Source: Calothrix sp. NIES-4101 (lineage in GTDB: Bacteria > Cyanobacteriota > Cyanobacteriia > Cyanobacteriales > Nostocaceae). From it: a DNA stretch of 64,000 nucleotides. The notes under the pieces were generated by a model that searched no databases, had not been told where the DNA came from, and saw only the letters and a program-made list of their open reading frames with translations. Both the position numbers and the translations under genes were made by a program. The stretch covers positions 7,118,794 through 7,182,793 of the forward strand of contig AP018280.1 in the NCBI GenBank assembly GCA_004296455.1, in the 5' to 3' direction. Of this stretch, positions 20,614 through 29,418 are shown in pieces. The first letter of the stretch is position 1; every line of letters starts with the position of its first letter.

Positions 20614-20912
20614 AGTTCATTCCTCACCTGAAATCGACTAAAAATTTGTGTAATTTATTACTTGAGAATTCACAATCAATTTGCTGCAACAAATTGAACC
20701 TTAATTTGAACTCTTTCCCGGTTTCCCAGAACTTACACTGAATAAGTAATAAGCACTGAGTTAGAAGTTGAAAATTAGAAGAAGCTGGGAATTAGAAATT
20801 CAGAATTAGAAATTAAATATTAGAAGTTAGGAATTCAGAGTTATGAGTGTTCATTCTCCGCATCCCCGCGTCTCCCCATCTCCCTTTCCTTTCTTCACCT
20901 CCCATTCCCCTA
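20614..20912. repeat. Intergenic repeat tracts between pilO and pilQ
   Basis: 299 bases dominated by short repeats: AATTAGAAGTT/AATTCAGAATT phrases (20770-20840) and a C/T-rich tract with CTCCGCATCCCCGCGTCTCC at 20857 onward. The spacer breaks the otherwise tight pilMNO operon from pilQ. Confidence 0.55.
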
Positions 20913-21686
20913 CTACTTCGGTGCTTCCCCATTAGCAGGAGTCGCTGGTTTTGCCTGTGCCGCTAATTCTTGCGGTGTTAATGGCATCAATGCCTGTAGC
21001 TGAAAAGCTGTAGTAATCGAAACAGGGCCAATCTTACGAATTGGTTTACCCAATGCATCTGTCGCACTCTCTTGTGTCAGTGTCGATTGATAATCTTTAA
21101 CGATTAACAATGGCTGCAAACGCTCAATATTGCGAAGAATTGACTGTGTTTGTTCGTAAGTACCAGTAAATTCAATGTTGACTTTACTACGCTTTAACTT
21201 CCCGTTAACTAGCGGCCCAAACGAACTGTCAGTAATTACCTCTGTCTTTTGGGCATCAGGAGTATATTTCTTCATCTTCGACTTGACTGCATTTGCTGGC
21301 AGCAAATCATTACCAGATTCAACCAAACGATTTAAGTCCAGTAGCAACGTATCTAAAGTTTTTTCATTTGAGAATAATCCCAAAACTTGACCCTGTTGAA
21401 CTTTTGCTTGGGCTAATTCCTCTTTCACCTTATCAATTTGCTGAATGCTAGCTTTTTTCTGGTCGATTTGACTTTGCAAATCTGTTTGTTTCGCTTGTTG
21501 CTGCTGAAAAGTTTCCCAACTTGGCATGACCAAATTCATCAGAATATAAGCAGCCCCAGCAACACCAGCAAATCCGATTAAAATACCGCTAACTTTGGGA
21601 GTAAAAGTGATACCGAAGAGAACAGGATGGGCACTTGCCTCTTCAAAACCTCCGCCCTCAAACTCTAAATCTTCGCTATAGCTCAT
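20913..21686 (-). CDS. pilO: Type IV pilus inner-membrane protein PilO-like
   Basis: 257 residues. One membrane span at about residues 32-50 (VSGILIGFAGVAGAAYILMNLV), then a coiled coil (about 58-95, QQQAKQTDLQSQIDQKKASIQQIDKVKEEL), then the ferredoxin-like periplasmic domain with GTYEQTQSILRNIERLQPLLIVKDYQ, the PilO signature. The N-terminal 30 residues are cytoplasmic. It pairs with PilN to link PilM to the outer-membrane secretin. The ATG at 21686 overlaps the pilN stop codon (ATGA), so translation is coupled. Confidence 0.9.
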   Translation of the reverse strand: MSYSEDLEFEGGGFEEASAHPVLFGITFTPKVSGILIGFAGVAGAAYILMNLVMPSWETFQQQQAKQTDLQSQIDQKKASIQQIDKVKEELAQAKVQQGQVLGLFSNEKTLDTLLLDLNRLVESGNDLLPANAVKSKMKKYTPDAQKTEVITDSSFGPLVNGKLKRSKVNIEFTGTYEQTQSILRNIERLQPLLIVKDYQSTLTQESATDALGKPIRKIGPVSITTAFQLQALMPLTPQELAAQAKPATPANGEAPK

Positions 21687-22450
21687 CGTGGAAGCGCTCC
21701 TGTTTGTTGCAGACTGCGAATACGGGTGACTAACCCAACTGTGCCCTTCTGTTCTAACTCGCGCATTAATTCTGATGCTGGAACTTCACTAACATTAGAT
21801 TGAATTGTATATTTCACTACCTGCGGTGGTTTGACTCCAGGAGCCAAGTTAACACCAGGAGCTAAGGGGGCATCAACCAACTCAGCACTACCAATCCGAA
21901 TTTCATTTGACTTGAGGAATCGAGACTGTTGTAGTGAAACTAAAAAGTCATTGACATCATTGAAAGTACGGGCAAAGCCAGCAATCTCGATCGCCCCGGC
22001 ATTATTTGCTTGGGCTGGAACCGATGGGTCTGGAGCAGGTGGTGCAATTTGTTTGACCGCATCCAATTGAACAGTTGCCGGAATCCGGTCTCTAACATCT
22101 TGTAACATTGCCGACCAAGGACGAATTTGGTCGAAGACTGTCACCAGAGCCTGTGTTTCGCTCTTAACTTGAGTAATCTCTGCCCGAATTTTATTAATAT
22201 TGCCAATTTCAGCTTCTAACTTTTGGTTCTCTTGTTCCAATTGAGCAATATTTTGCTCCAACTCACCATTCTTTGCCTGCAAAAACCACCATCCGGTTCC
22301 CACCAGTGCCAAAGTGAAAGCTGCGATCGCTCCACCGATATATAGAGGTGTTAAATCTCCTGGTGTAACTGGTGCTTTACGCCTCTTATCAGAAGTATTC
22401 TTCTGAGAAGCAGACCGCTCTTTCAGAAAATTAACATCTAAACCGTACAC
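21683..22450 (-). CDS. pilN: Type IV pilus inner-membrane protein PilN-like
   Basis: 255 residues. The N-terminus MYGLDVNFLKERSA corresponds to the conserved INLLP-type segment that docks on PilM. A membrane span lies at about residues 34-54, then a coiled coil (NGELEQNIAQLEQENQKLEAEI), then the periplasmic ferredoxin-like domain (IAGFARTFNDVNDFLVSLQQSRFLKSNEI). Start is GTG at 22450, 4 bases after the pilM stop codon. The order pilM-pilN-pilO with 4-base gaps or overlaps shows a single operon. Confidence 0.9.
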   Translation of the reverse strand: MYGLDVNFLKERSASQKNTSDKRRKAPVTPGDLTPLYIGGAIAAFTLALVGTGWWFLQAKNGELEQNIAQLEQENQKLEAEIGNINKIRAEITQVKSETQALVTVFDQIRPWSAMLQDVRDRIPATVQLDAVKQIAPPAPDPSVPAQANNAGAIEIAGFARTFNDVNDFLVSLQQSRFLKSNEIRIGSAELVDAPLAPGVNLAPGVKPPQVVKYTIQSNVSEVPASELMRELEQKGTVGLVTRIRSLQQTGALPR

Positions 22451-22454
22451 TTAC

Positions 22455-23561
22455 TTATACCTCCCGCATTCCCAAACCAAGAACTATCCCTAAGCCAGCA
22501 CGCTGAACTGCGGGAAATTTCTCTTCATCCACTTCCAATGACAAAGCACTTACAGGGTCAATCTGAGTAGTGGGTAAACTCAATCTTTGGGTGAAAAACT
22601 CATCTATTTGTGATAATCCACCACCAGGACCAGCTAATAAAATCTGCGCAATTTCCAAGTTTTCATCCTGATTCAAGTAAAACTCTATAGAGCGACGTAA
22701 CTCATCTGCGAGTTCACCCAATACCCGCATAATTGCTGCTATGCCTGGATTGACTGAGGTTTGACCCGTTTTACCACCATCCATAGGAGTTGAAGGAATT
22801 GTTATTCCTTGGAGCAATTCCATATCTCGTGATGCTGGTAAATTCATTGCTCTTGCCATTGCTATTTGCATTTGATGGGTGCCGATATGTACTGTCCGCG
22901 AGAACTGGGGTACACCATTGACGATAATGGCAATTTCTGTACTATCGAACTCGATATCAAATAACACAGCAGCTTCCTGTGGTCCGAATTGCCGCAGTTG
23001 TTCGCGGATTGTCCGAATCAAGGCAAAACTACTAATTTCTAAGACATCGATTTCTAATCCTGCCTGTTCAAAGGTTCTTACATAAGTATCAGTAATATCT
23101 TTCTGTGTTCCTACTAACAAAACCTGTACTTTTTCGATGCCATCTTCATCGACAAAATACCCCAGCTTCTGGTAATCTACATCAGCTTCTTCGCGAGGAT
23201 AGGGTAAATACAACCCGGCTTCGTGATTAAGTACCATTTCCCGAAGTTCTTTATCATCGAGTTCGGCAGGTACAGATATCAAACGTACAATTGAATGCTC
23301 TCCCGGAACGGAAGTCGCCACTTTAGAGACTTTAATTTTATTTTCAGCTAAAGTCTGTTGAATGATTTCCGCCATTGCTGGAGGGTCAGCAATTTTACCA
23401 TTAGTAAATACACCTTCGGGAACAGGTACGGATGTTAAAGCTTCTAATTTTAAGCCTTGACCTTGCTTGCGTATGCGAGCGATATTAACTCGTTGTGATG
23501 CAAGTTCGATGCCTATCCCTTTGTTTGATTTTCCAAATAAACTATTAAAACGTTTAGCCAC
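22455..23561 (-). CDS. pilM: Type IV pilus assembly ATPase-like protein PilM
   Basis: Cytoplasmic actin-fold protein that forms rings at the base of the pilus and binds PilN. 368 residues with the family order: GIELASQRVNIARI near residue 18, VATSVPGEHSIVRLISVP near 82-100, ETGL-like domain with QAGLEIDVLEISSFALIRTIREQL, the second phosphate loop AAVLFDIEFDSTEIAII, and LLAGPGGGLSQIDEFF near the end. Start is GTG at 23561. First gene of pilMNO. Confidence 0.94.
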   Translation of the reverse strand: MAKRFNSLFGKSNKGIGIELASQRVNIARIRKQGQGLKLEALTSVPVPEGVFTNGKIADPPAMAEIIQQTLAENKIKVSKVATSVPGEHSIVRLISVPAELDDKELREMVLNHEAGLYLPYPREEADVDYQKLGYFVDEDGIEKVQVLLVGTQKDITDTYVRTFEQAGLEIDVLEISSFALIRTIREQLRQFGPQEAAVLFDIEFDSTEIAIIVNGVPQFSRTVHIGTHQMQIAMARAMNLPASRDMELLQGITIPSTPMDGGKTGQTSVNPGIAAIMRVLGELADELRRSIEFYLNQDENLEIAQILLAGPGGGLSQIDEFFTQRLSLPTTQIDPVSALSLEVDEEKFPAVQRAGLGIVLGLGMREV

Positions 23562-23859
23562 AGTTTTGACCGTAGAACTGCATAAGGTGAAAATTTTATT
23601 GATTTAAGTTGTTGGTTGTTGACTAGTGGTTAGTGGTGATTGGTTTTTAGGTGATTAGCTATTTTTGAACAAGTAATCGAGAACTAAGGAGATAATCACA
23701 AATAACTAAACAACTATGGATCAAGAACAATAACAACGTTTTAGTTATGTCTAGCTACTTACTAAGTAATTTGTTTAGCCTATAATCTCGACAATTCTGC
23801 ACAAGTATTTCACCCCGCTTTAAGTCGAAAAACTACAAATACAATCATTTAAGTTCAAC

Positions 23860-25179
23860 ATGGTTAAAATCAACATGATTAAAACTCAAAGGTTTAAGAA
23901 AATCACAACTTGGGTACTACTCAGCTTATTGACAACCTGGATTGTCAGTTGTAGTACCGGCAATGTTCCCACAAATACGAATCAAGCTGCTTCTGGAGGG
24001 GCAAAAATCGAGTTTTGGACAATGTCACTAAAACCGAAATTTACTGACTACTTCCAAAGTTTGATTACGAGCTTTGAGTCACAAAACCAAGGTATAAAGG
24101 TGAACTGGGTAGATATACCTTGGGATGGCATGGAGAACAAAATTTTAACATCTGTATCCGCAAAAACTCCGCCTGACGTAGTTAACCTAAATCCAGGTTT
24201 CGCATCGCAATTAGCGGGGCGAAATGCTTGGCTAGATTTAGATGCGAAAGTTCCAAGTGATGTTCGTTCCTCCTATCTACCCAATATCTGGAAAGCCAGT
24301 ACATTGAATGGTAAGAGTTTCGGTATACCTTGGTATCTCACAACGCGGTTAACCATTTATAACACTGATTTATTAAAACAGGCAGGTATTGCAAAAGTGC
24401 CCAGTACATATACTGAACTCGCACAAGTTTCTCAACAAATTAAAGACAAAACAGGTAAGTATGCCTTTTTTGTGACATTTGTGCCCCAGGATTCGGGTGA
24501 GGTGCTGGAGTCGTTTGTCCAGATGGGTGTGCAGCTTGTTGATGATTCAGGAAAGGCGGCTTTTAATTCTCCTCAGGGGAAAGCAGCATTTCAGTATTGG
24601 GTGGATATGTACAAAAAAGGTTTACTGCCAAAAGAAGTTTTGACGAAGGGACACCGACACGGAATAAATTTGTACCAGTCAGAGCAAACGGCAATGTTAA
24701 CTTCAGGGCCGGAGTTTTTGAAGACGATCGCCCAAAATGCACCGAAAGTCGCAAACGTAAGTGCGATCGCTCCACAGATGACAGGGGAAACTGGGAAGAA
24801 AAATGTGGCGGTGATGAATGTTGTGATTCCCCGCGACTCGAAGCAACCTGATGCAGCCTTGAAGTTTGCGTTGTTTCTCACTAATGACAAAAATCAGCTA
24901 GCTTTTGCCAAAGCCGCAAATGTCTTACCATCGACAACCAAAGCTCTAACTGATAACTACTTTAAGGAAGTACCCGCAGATGCTTCTACCTATGATAAAG
25001 CCAGAACAGTTAGTGCCAGCCAACTACAACAAGCTGAGGTTTTAACGCCAACTTTGAAGAATTCTAACCTGCTGCAAAAAGCAATTTATGAAAATTTGCA
25101 AGCGGCGATGTTAGGTGAGAAAAATGTTGAACAGGCGATCGCGGATGCGGAAAAAGAATGGAATAGCGCAGGCAGTTAG
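23860..25179 (+). CDS. Sugar-type ABC transporter substrate-binding lipoprotein
   Basis: Extracytoplasmic solute-binding protein of family 1 (MalE/UgpB type), 439 residues. The signal peptide ends in a lipobox with C31 (WIVSC-STGN), so the mature protein is lipid-anchored. The body starts with KIEFWTMSLKPKFTDYFQSLI and has VNWVDIPWDGMENKILTSVSAKTPPDVVNLNPGFA, typical of sugar-binding members, and later QSEQTAMLTSGPEFLK. No permease or ATPase gene is adjacent, so transport partners must be elsewhere. Ligand cannot be assigned. There are two close ATG codons (residues 1 and 6); either could be used. Confidence 0.9.
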   Translation: MVKINMIKTQRFKKITTWVLLSLLTTWIVSCSTGNVPTNTNQAASGGAKIEFWTMSLKPKFTDYFQSLITSFESQNQGIKVNWVDIPWDGMENKILTSVSAKTPPDVVNLNPGFASQLAGRNAWLDLDAKVPSDVRSSYLPNIWKASTLNGKSFGIPWYLTTRLTIYNTDLLKQAGIAKVPSTYTELAQVSQQIKDKTGKYAFFVTFVPQDSGEVLESFVQMGVQLVDDSGKAAFNSPQGKAAFQYWVDMYKKGLLPKEVLTKGHRHGINLYQSEQTAMLTSGPEFLKTIAQNAPKVANVSAIAPQMTGETGKKNVAVMNVVIPRDSKQPDAALKFALFLTNDKNQLAFAKAANVLPSTTKALTDNYFKEVPADASTYDKARTVSASQLQQAEVLTPTLKNSNLLQKAIYENLQAAMLGEKNVEQAIADAEKEWNSAGS

Positions 25180-25337
25180 CTAGGTGGCGGGATGTGGGAT
25201 GCGGGGAGGCGGTCATTTTTATCCCGGCAAAATTGCCTCCTACATTGTCTCATCTCCGCTATAGTTTTCCTAAGTGACCAAATATATCTAAGATTTGAGA
25301 TAGCCTTTTTAGGACGAAGTTAATTAATTAGAAATTT

Positions 25338-26345
25338 ATGGCAAAGCCGCGCATTTTATCTGGAGTACAACCAACTGGCAATTTACATTTAGGTAATTAT
25401 TTGGGAGCAATTCGCAACTGGGTAGAAATGCAAAGCCAGTACGATAATTACTTTTGCGTGGTCGATTTACACGCCATTACAGTGCCGCACAACCCGGCAA
25501 CACTGGCACAAGATACCTATGCGATCGCAGCATTATATCTCGCTTGCGGTATTGATTTGCAGTATTCGACAATCTTTGTCCAATCACATGTTTCCGCCCA
25601 TGCGGAGTTAGCTTGGTTGCTAAATTGCATTACTCCCATGAACTGGTTAACAGATATGATTCAGTTCAAGGAAAAAGCCCTGAAACAAGGGGAAAATGTT
25701 GGTGTTGGCTTACTCGATTATCCCGTATTGATGGCGGCTGATATTTTACTGTATCAAGCTGATAAAGTCCCCGTGGGTGAAGACCAAAAACAACACCTCG
25801 AACTCACAAGGGATATTGTTGATCGATTTAATCATCAATTTGGTAAAGGTCAAAAAATCCTCAAATCACCTGAACCACTGATTCGCAAGGAAGGGGCACG
25901 GGTAATGAGTTTGACCGATGGGACTAAAAAAATGTCCAAGTCAGACCCATCCGAACAAAGCCGCATTAACCTCCTCGACTCGCCAGATGAAATTACCAAA
26001 AAAATCAGAAAGTGTAAAACTGATACCATCTCTGGTTTAACTTTTGATGACCCAGAACGTCCCGAATGTCACAATTTGCTGACATTGTATATGGTGCTAT
26101 CTGGCAAAAACAAAGATGACGTAGCGGCAGAATGTGCTGATCTGCGTTGGGGTGACTTTAAGAAATTGCTGACGGAAACAACTATCAATGCCCTGAAGCC
26201 AATTCAAGATAAATATCACGAAGTCATGAGTGACAAAGGTTATTTAGAATCGGTTTTGCGGGACGGACGGCAAAAAGCAGAAATCGTAGCACAACAAACG
26301 TTAAAAGATGTGAAGACCGCGTTGGGATATTCCCTACCTTTGTAA
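25338..26345 (+). CDS. trpS: Tryptophanyl-tRNA synthetase
   Basis: Class I aminoacyl-tRNA synthetase that charges tRNA-Trp. 335 residues, the normal bacterial length. The HIGH-type signature is PTGNLHLGNYLGAIRNW at residues 11-27, followed by the Trp pocket and MAADILLYQADKVPVGEDQKQHLELTRD; the KMSKS loop is KKMSKSDPSEQSRI near residue 196. The end KTALGYSL is usual. ATG start at 25338 with no strong ribosome binding site. It is 63 bases upstream of metF on the same strand. Confidence 0.98.
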   Translation: MAKPRILSGVQPTGNLHLGNYLGAIRNWVEMQSQYDNYFCVVDLHAITVPHNPATLAQDTYAIAALYLACGIDLQYSTIFVQSHVSAHAELAWLLNCITPMNWLTDMIQFKEKALKQGENVGVGLLDYPVLMAADILLYQADKVPVGEDQKQHLELTRDIVDRFNHQFGKGQKILKSPEPLIRKEGARVMSLTDGTKKMSKSDPSEQSRINLLDSPDEITKKIRKCKTDTISGLTFDDPERPECHNLLTLYMVLSGKNKDDVAAECADLRWGDFKKLLTETTINALKPIQDKYHEVMSDKGYLESVLRDGRQKAEIVAQQTLKDVKTALGYSLPL

Positions 26346-26407
26346 GCGTTGCGTTAATCACTTTCCACTGAGGGACAAATTGTGTTACAGCTGTTCCCAG
26401 AGTTGAA

Positions 26408-27352
26408 ATGCTCAACGTTATGCTTGATACTTTAAATCCGGTTTCATTCAGTTCTTTTCGCACAGCAGCTAGAAATGGCGAATTTCTGGTTACGGCTGAG
26501 GTTTGCCCACCGAAAGGAGGTAATCCAGAACATATGCTCAAAATGGCAGCGACTCTTAAGGGAAGGGTTCATGCTGTCAATATTACTGATGGTAGCCGTG
26601 CAGTGCTGCGGATGAGTCCGTTAATTGCGTCGGCTATTTTACTACAACATGGGATTGAACCAATATGCCAACTAGCATGTCGCGATCGCAATCGCATCGG
26701 CTTACAGGCTGATTTAATGGGGGCACATGCCCTAGGAATTCAAAATATCCTAGCGCTAACGGGTGATCCTGTAAAAGCGGGCGATCATCCCGAATGTAAA
26801 GGGGTCTTTGATTTGGAAGCGGTACGATTGCTGCAAGTGATTAAAAAGCTGAATTTGGGTGTAGATTATAACGACAAACCCCTAACAGATGGGGCGTTAA
26901 ATTTATTTCCTGGCGCAGCAGTTGACCCCCAATGTCCAAGTTGGTCGGGATTACAAAGTCGGTTTGAGAAAAAATTAGCAGCCGGGGCACAATTTTTCCA
27001 AAGTCAATTGATTACTGATTTTGACAGGTTGGAAAAATTCATGGATGGCATTGCGACTGGCTCTAACAAGCCAATATTAGCAGGAATTTTTCTGTTGAAG
27101 TCGGCAAAAAATGCTGAATTTATCAACCGTATGGTTCCGGGTGTGAATATTCCTCAGCATATTATTAATCGCTTGGCAAAGGCGAAAGACCCTTTAGAAG
27201 AGGGGATAAAAATCGCTGCGGAACAGGTGCAAACAGCAAGGCAGTTGTGCCAGGGTGTGCATATGATGGCAGTCAAGCGGGAAGATTTAATAGCACCAAT
27301 TTTGGATATGGCTGGAGTCAAGCCCGTGGGTTTGGTTGCGGCTCATTCATGA
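26408..27352 (+). CDS. metF: 5,10-methylenetetrahydrofolate reductase
   Basis: Flavoprotein TIM barrel that reduces methylenetetrahydrofolate to methyltetrahydrofolate for methionine synthesis. 314 residues: TAEVCPPKGGNPEHMLKMAATLKGRVHAVNITDGSRAVLRMS carries the catalytic glutamate (E of AEVCPPKG) and the N-terminal barrel strands; QLACRDRNRIGLQADLMGAHALGIQNILALTGDP is the family signature; QFFQSQLITD and the C-terminal TARQLCQGVHMMAV segment complete the barrel. The form is the short one without a C-terminal regulatory domain. ATG at 26408; a second in-frame ATG at 26423 is possible. Possibly co-transcribed with trpS. Confidence 0.93.
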   Translation: MLNVMLDTLNPVSFSSFRTAARNGEFLVTAEVCPPKGGNPEHMLKMAATLKGRVHAVNITDGSRAVLRMSPLIASAILLQHGIEPICQLACRDRNRIGLQADLMGAHALGIQNILALTGDPVKAGDHPECKGVFDLEAVRLLQVIKKLNLGVDYNDKPLTDGALNLFPGAAVDPQCPSWSGLQSRFEKKLAAGAQFFQSQLITDFDRLEKFMDGIATGSNKPILAGIFLLKSAKNAEFINRMVPGVNIPQHIINRLAKAKDPLEEGIKIAAEQVQTARQLCQGVHMMAVKREDLIAPILDMAGVKPVGLVAAHS

Positions 27353-27540
27353 GTTGAAATTGGTTTTTCCCTAGAAATTAAAAACTGGGATTCTCAGTAT
27401 ATTCTCTAAAACTGGTTCCTCCATATACCTGACCTAACTACTATTTGCCATAATCCTCACAACTAACCCCTGACAGCTGGTTGATTCCGGCTGTCTTTTT
27501 GTTTATTTTTGGCAATATTAGCACTACTAACTCAAGACCT

Positions 27541-28965
27541 ATGAACCCAGAGATGTTGGCACATTTACGGTCTGTTTGTGGAGATGAAACTGTCTTACAG
27601 GAAATTGAGCGGATTTTAGCAGATGAATTTCAACATTTGCAAGCAGAAATTGAACAAGCCAATTTTCGCCTAGAACAACAACAAACATTATTTCATGTCA
27701 TTACTCGATTGCGGGAACCTCTCGATTTAGAAACGATTTTTCACACAACCGCGACTGAAGTTCGACAACTTCTCCAAGTAGATAGGGTGGGAATGTTTCG
27801 CTTCTACCCAAATTCTGGTTGGGATGATGGGGAATTTGTTTCTGAAGATGTCGATCCAGCATTTACATCAGCTATGGCACATAAAATCCATGACCATTGT
27901 TTTGGGGAACAGTTTGCCAGCCAATACCACCAAGGACGAGTACAAGCAGTTGCAGATATTTTGAATTGTGGCTTGAGTGACTGTCATATTCAAGTATTAT
28001 CTCAATTTCAGGTGCGAGCTAACCTAGTAGTACCGCTATTACAGGGTGACAACCTCTGGGGATTACTCTGCATCCACCAATGTGATGCCCCACGAGAATG
28101 GCAAACAAGAGAAATTGAGTTTGTGTGCCAAATTGCTAATCATTTGGGGGTAGCCTTAAAGCACGCAGAACTAATGGCAGAACTCCAAGCAGAAATAATC
28201 GTGCGACAGCAAGCAGAAGAAGCGGTGCAAACTCTCAATCAGGGCTTGCAACGTGCCATGATCGAAATGAAAGCCGTCAATAAAGAACTCGAAGCCTTTA
28301 GTTACTCGGTTTCCCATGACTTACGCGCACCGTTACGCAGTATTGATGGTTTTAGTCAAGCACTACTCGAAGACTACCTCGAACACTTAGATGCCGATGG
28401 ACAGGACTATTTGCGACGCATCCGGGCAGCGACGCAGCGTATGGGACAATTAATTGATGATCTGCTGAACCTATCGCGGGTGACACGCAGCGAAATGCAT
28501 GTGGAAACGGTAGATTTGAGTCTGTTAGCGAATCATATCTGTCGTGAGTTAGAGGGGAATCAGCCAGAACGTCGGGTAGAATTTCTCATCCAAACTGGGT
28601 TAATAGTCGAAGGAGATACCCATTTGTTACAAGTGCTACTAGAGAATTTACTTAATAATGCCTGGAAATTTACTAGCAAAATCGCGATCGCCAAAATTGA
28701 GTTGGGGATGATGCTCTCTGCCAGTGGTATCCCTACCTATTTTGTCAAGGATAATGGTGCGGGCTTTAATATGGCATACATCAATAAGTTATTTGCGCCA
28801 TTTCAAAGATTGCATAGTTTCCAGGAATTTCCCGGTAATGGCATTGGATTGGCGACGGTGCAGCGAATTGTTCATCGACATGGCGGTAAGGCTTGGGCAG
28901 AAGCAGTAGTGGATCGAGGCGCGACTTTTTACTTTACATTAGTAGCAGAGGAGGAAAAGGTATGA
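27541..28965 (+). CDS. DXCF-type cyanobacteriochrome-like GAF histidine kinase
   Basis: 474 residues from ATG 27541; a TTG at 27481 would add 20 residues that look non-coding. Order: helix, GAF domain (about 55-215), coiled coil, HisKA with H259 (SYSVSHDLRAPL), HATPase with NLLNNAWKF, DNGAGF and GNGIGL. The GAF domain carries both cysteines of a DXCF cyanobacteriochrome: C120 in DHCFGEQ and C148 in DCHIQ, 28 residues apart, the same spacing as Cys494 and Cys522 of TePixJ, and it has the family stretch FQVRANLVVPLLQGDNLWGLLCIHQC. It should bind a bilin and sense short-wavelength light (blue/green or similar). The stop codon overlaps the next start (ATGA), so it is coupled to a response regulator. 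Confidence 0.85.
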   Translation: MNPEMLAHLRSVCGDETVLQEIERILADEFQHLQAEIEQANFRLEQQQTLFHVITRLREPLDLETIFHTTATEVRQLLQVDRVGMFRFYPNSGWDDGEFVSEDVDPAFTSAMAHKIHDHCFGEQFASQYHQGRVQAVADILNCGLSDCHIQVLSQFQVRANLVVPLLQGDNLWGLLCIHQCDAPREWQTREIEFVCQIANHLGVALKHAELMAELQAEIIVRQQAEEAVQTLNQGLQRAMIEMKAVNKELEAFSYSVSHDLRAPLRSIDGFSQALLEDYLEHLDADGQDYLRRIRAATQRMGQLIDDLLNLSRVTRSEMHVETVDLSLLANHICRELEGNQPERRVEFLIQTGLIVEGDTHLLQVLLENLLNNAWKFTSKIAIAKIELGMMLSASGIPTYFVKDNGAGFNMAYINKLFAPFQRLHSFQEFPGNGIGLATVQRIVHRHGGKAWAEAVVDRGATFYFTLVAEEEKV

Positions 28966-29405
28966 GTGCCCCGAATAAAATTATTTTGCTGGTGGAGGAT
29001 AATCCCGATGACGAAACTTTGGCCATTCGTGCCTTGAAACGCAATCATATTAGTAACGATATCATTGTCGCCCATGATGGAGTTGAAGCCCTCGATTTCC
29101 TATTTGGTAGTGGTATGTATGTTGGGCGAGATACAAGTATCAAGCCAGCAGTAGTTTTACTTGATCTCAAATTGCCTCGCGTTGATGGGATTGAAGTATT
29201 GCGCCGTTTGCGCGGAGACGATCGCACAAAACTTCTGCCTGTAGTTATCCTTACCACCTCCAACGAAGAACAAGATATGCTGGATAGTTACAGTTTGGGG
29301 TGCAATAGTTATATCCGCAAACCCGTAGATTTCATCCAGTTTTCCGAGGCGATTCGGCAATTGGGAATGTACTGGTTATTAATGAATGAGCCACCACCGC
29401 TTTAA
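28962..29405 (+). CDS. Single-domain response regulator, Rcp1-like
   Basis: 147 residues consisting only of a receiver domain: acidic pocket VEDNPDDE, phosphoacceptor D68 in VVLLDLKLPRVDG, threonine in VILTTSNEEQDM, lysine in YIRKPVDF. It has no output domain and is of the type paired with cyanobacterial phytochromes (Rcp1), which pass phosphate on or bind partner proteins. The ATG at 28962 is chosen because GAGGAAAAGG lies just upstream and the start overlaps the kinase stop codon by 4 bases. Probable cognate partner of the upstream photosensor kinase. Confidence 0.93.
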   Translation: MSAPNKIILLVEDNPDDETLAIRALKRNHISNDIIVAHDGVEALDFLFGSGMYVGRDTSIKPAVVLLDLKLPRVDGIEVLRRLRGDDRTKLLPVVILTTSNEEQDMLDSYSLGCNSYIRKPVDFIQFSEAIRQLGMYWLLMNEPPPL

Positions 29406-29418
29406 GGAGGTAGTCAAA

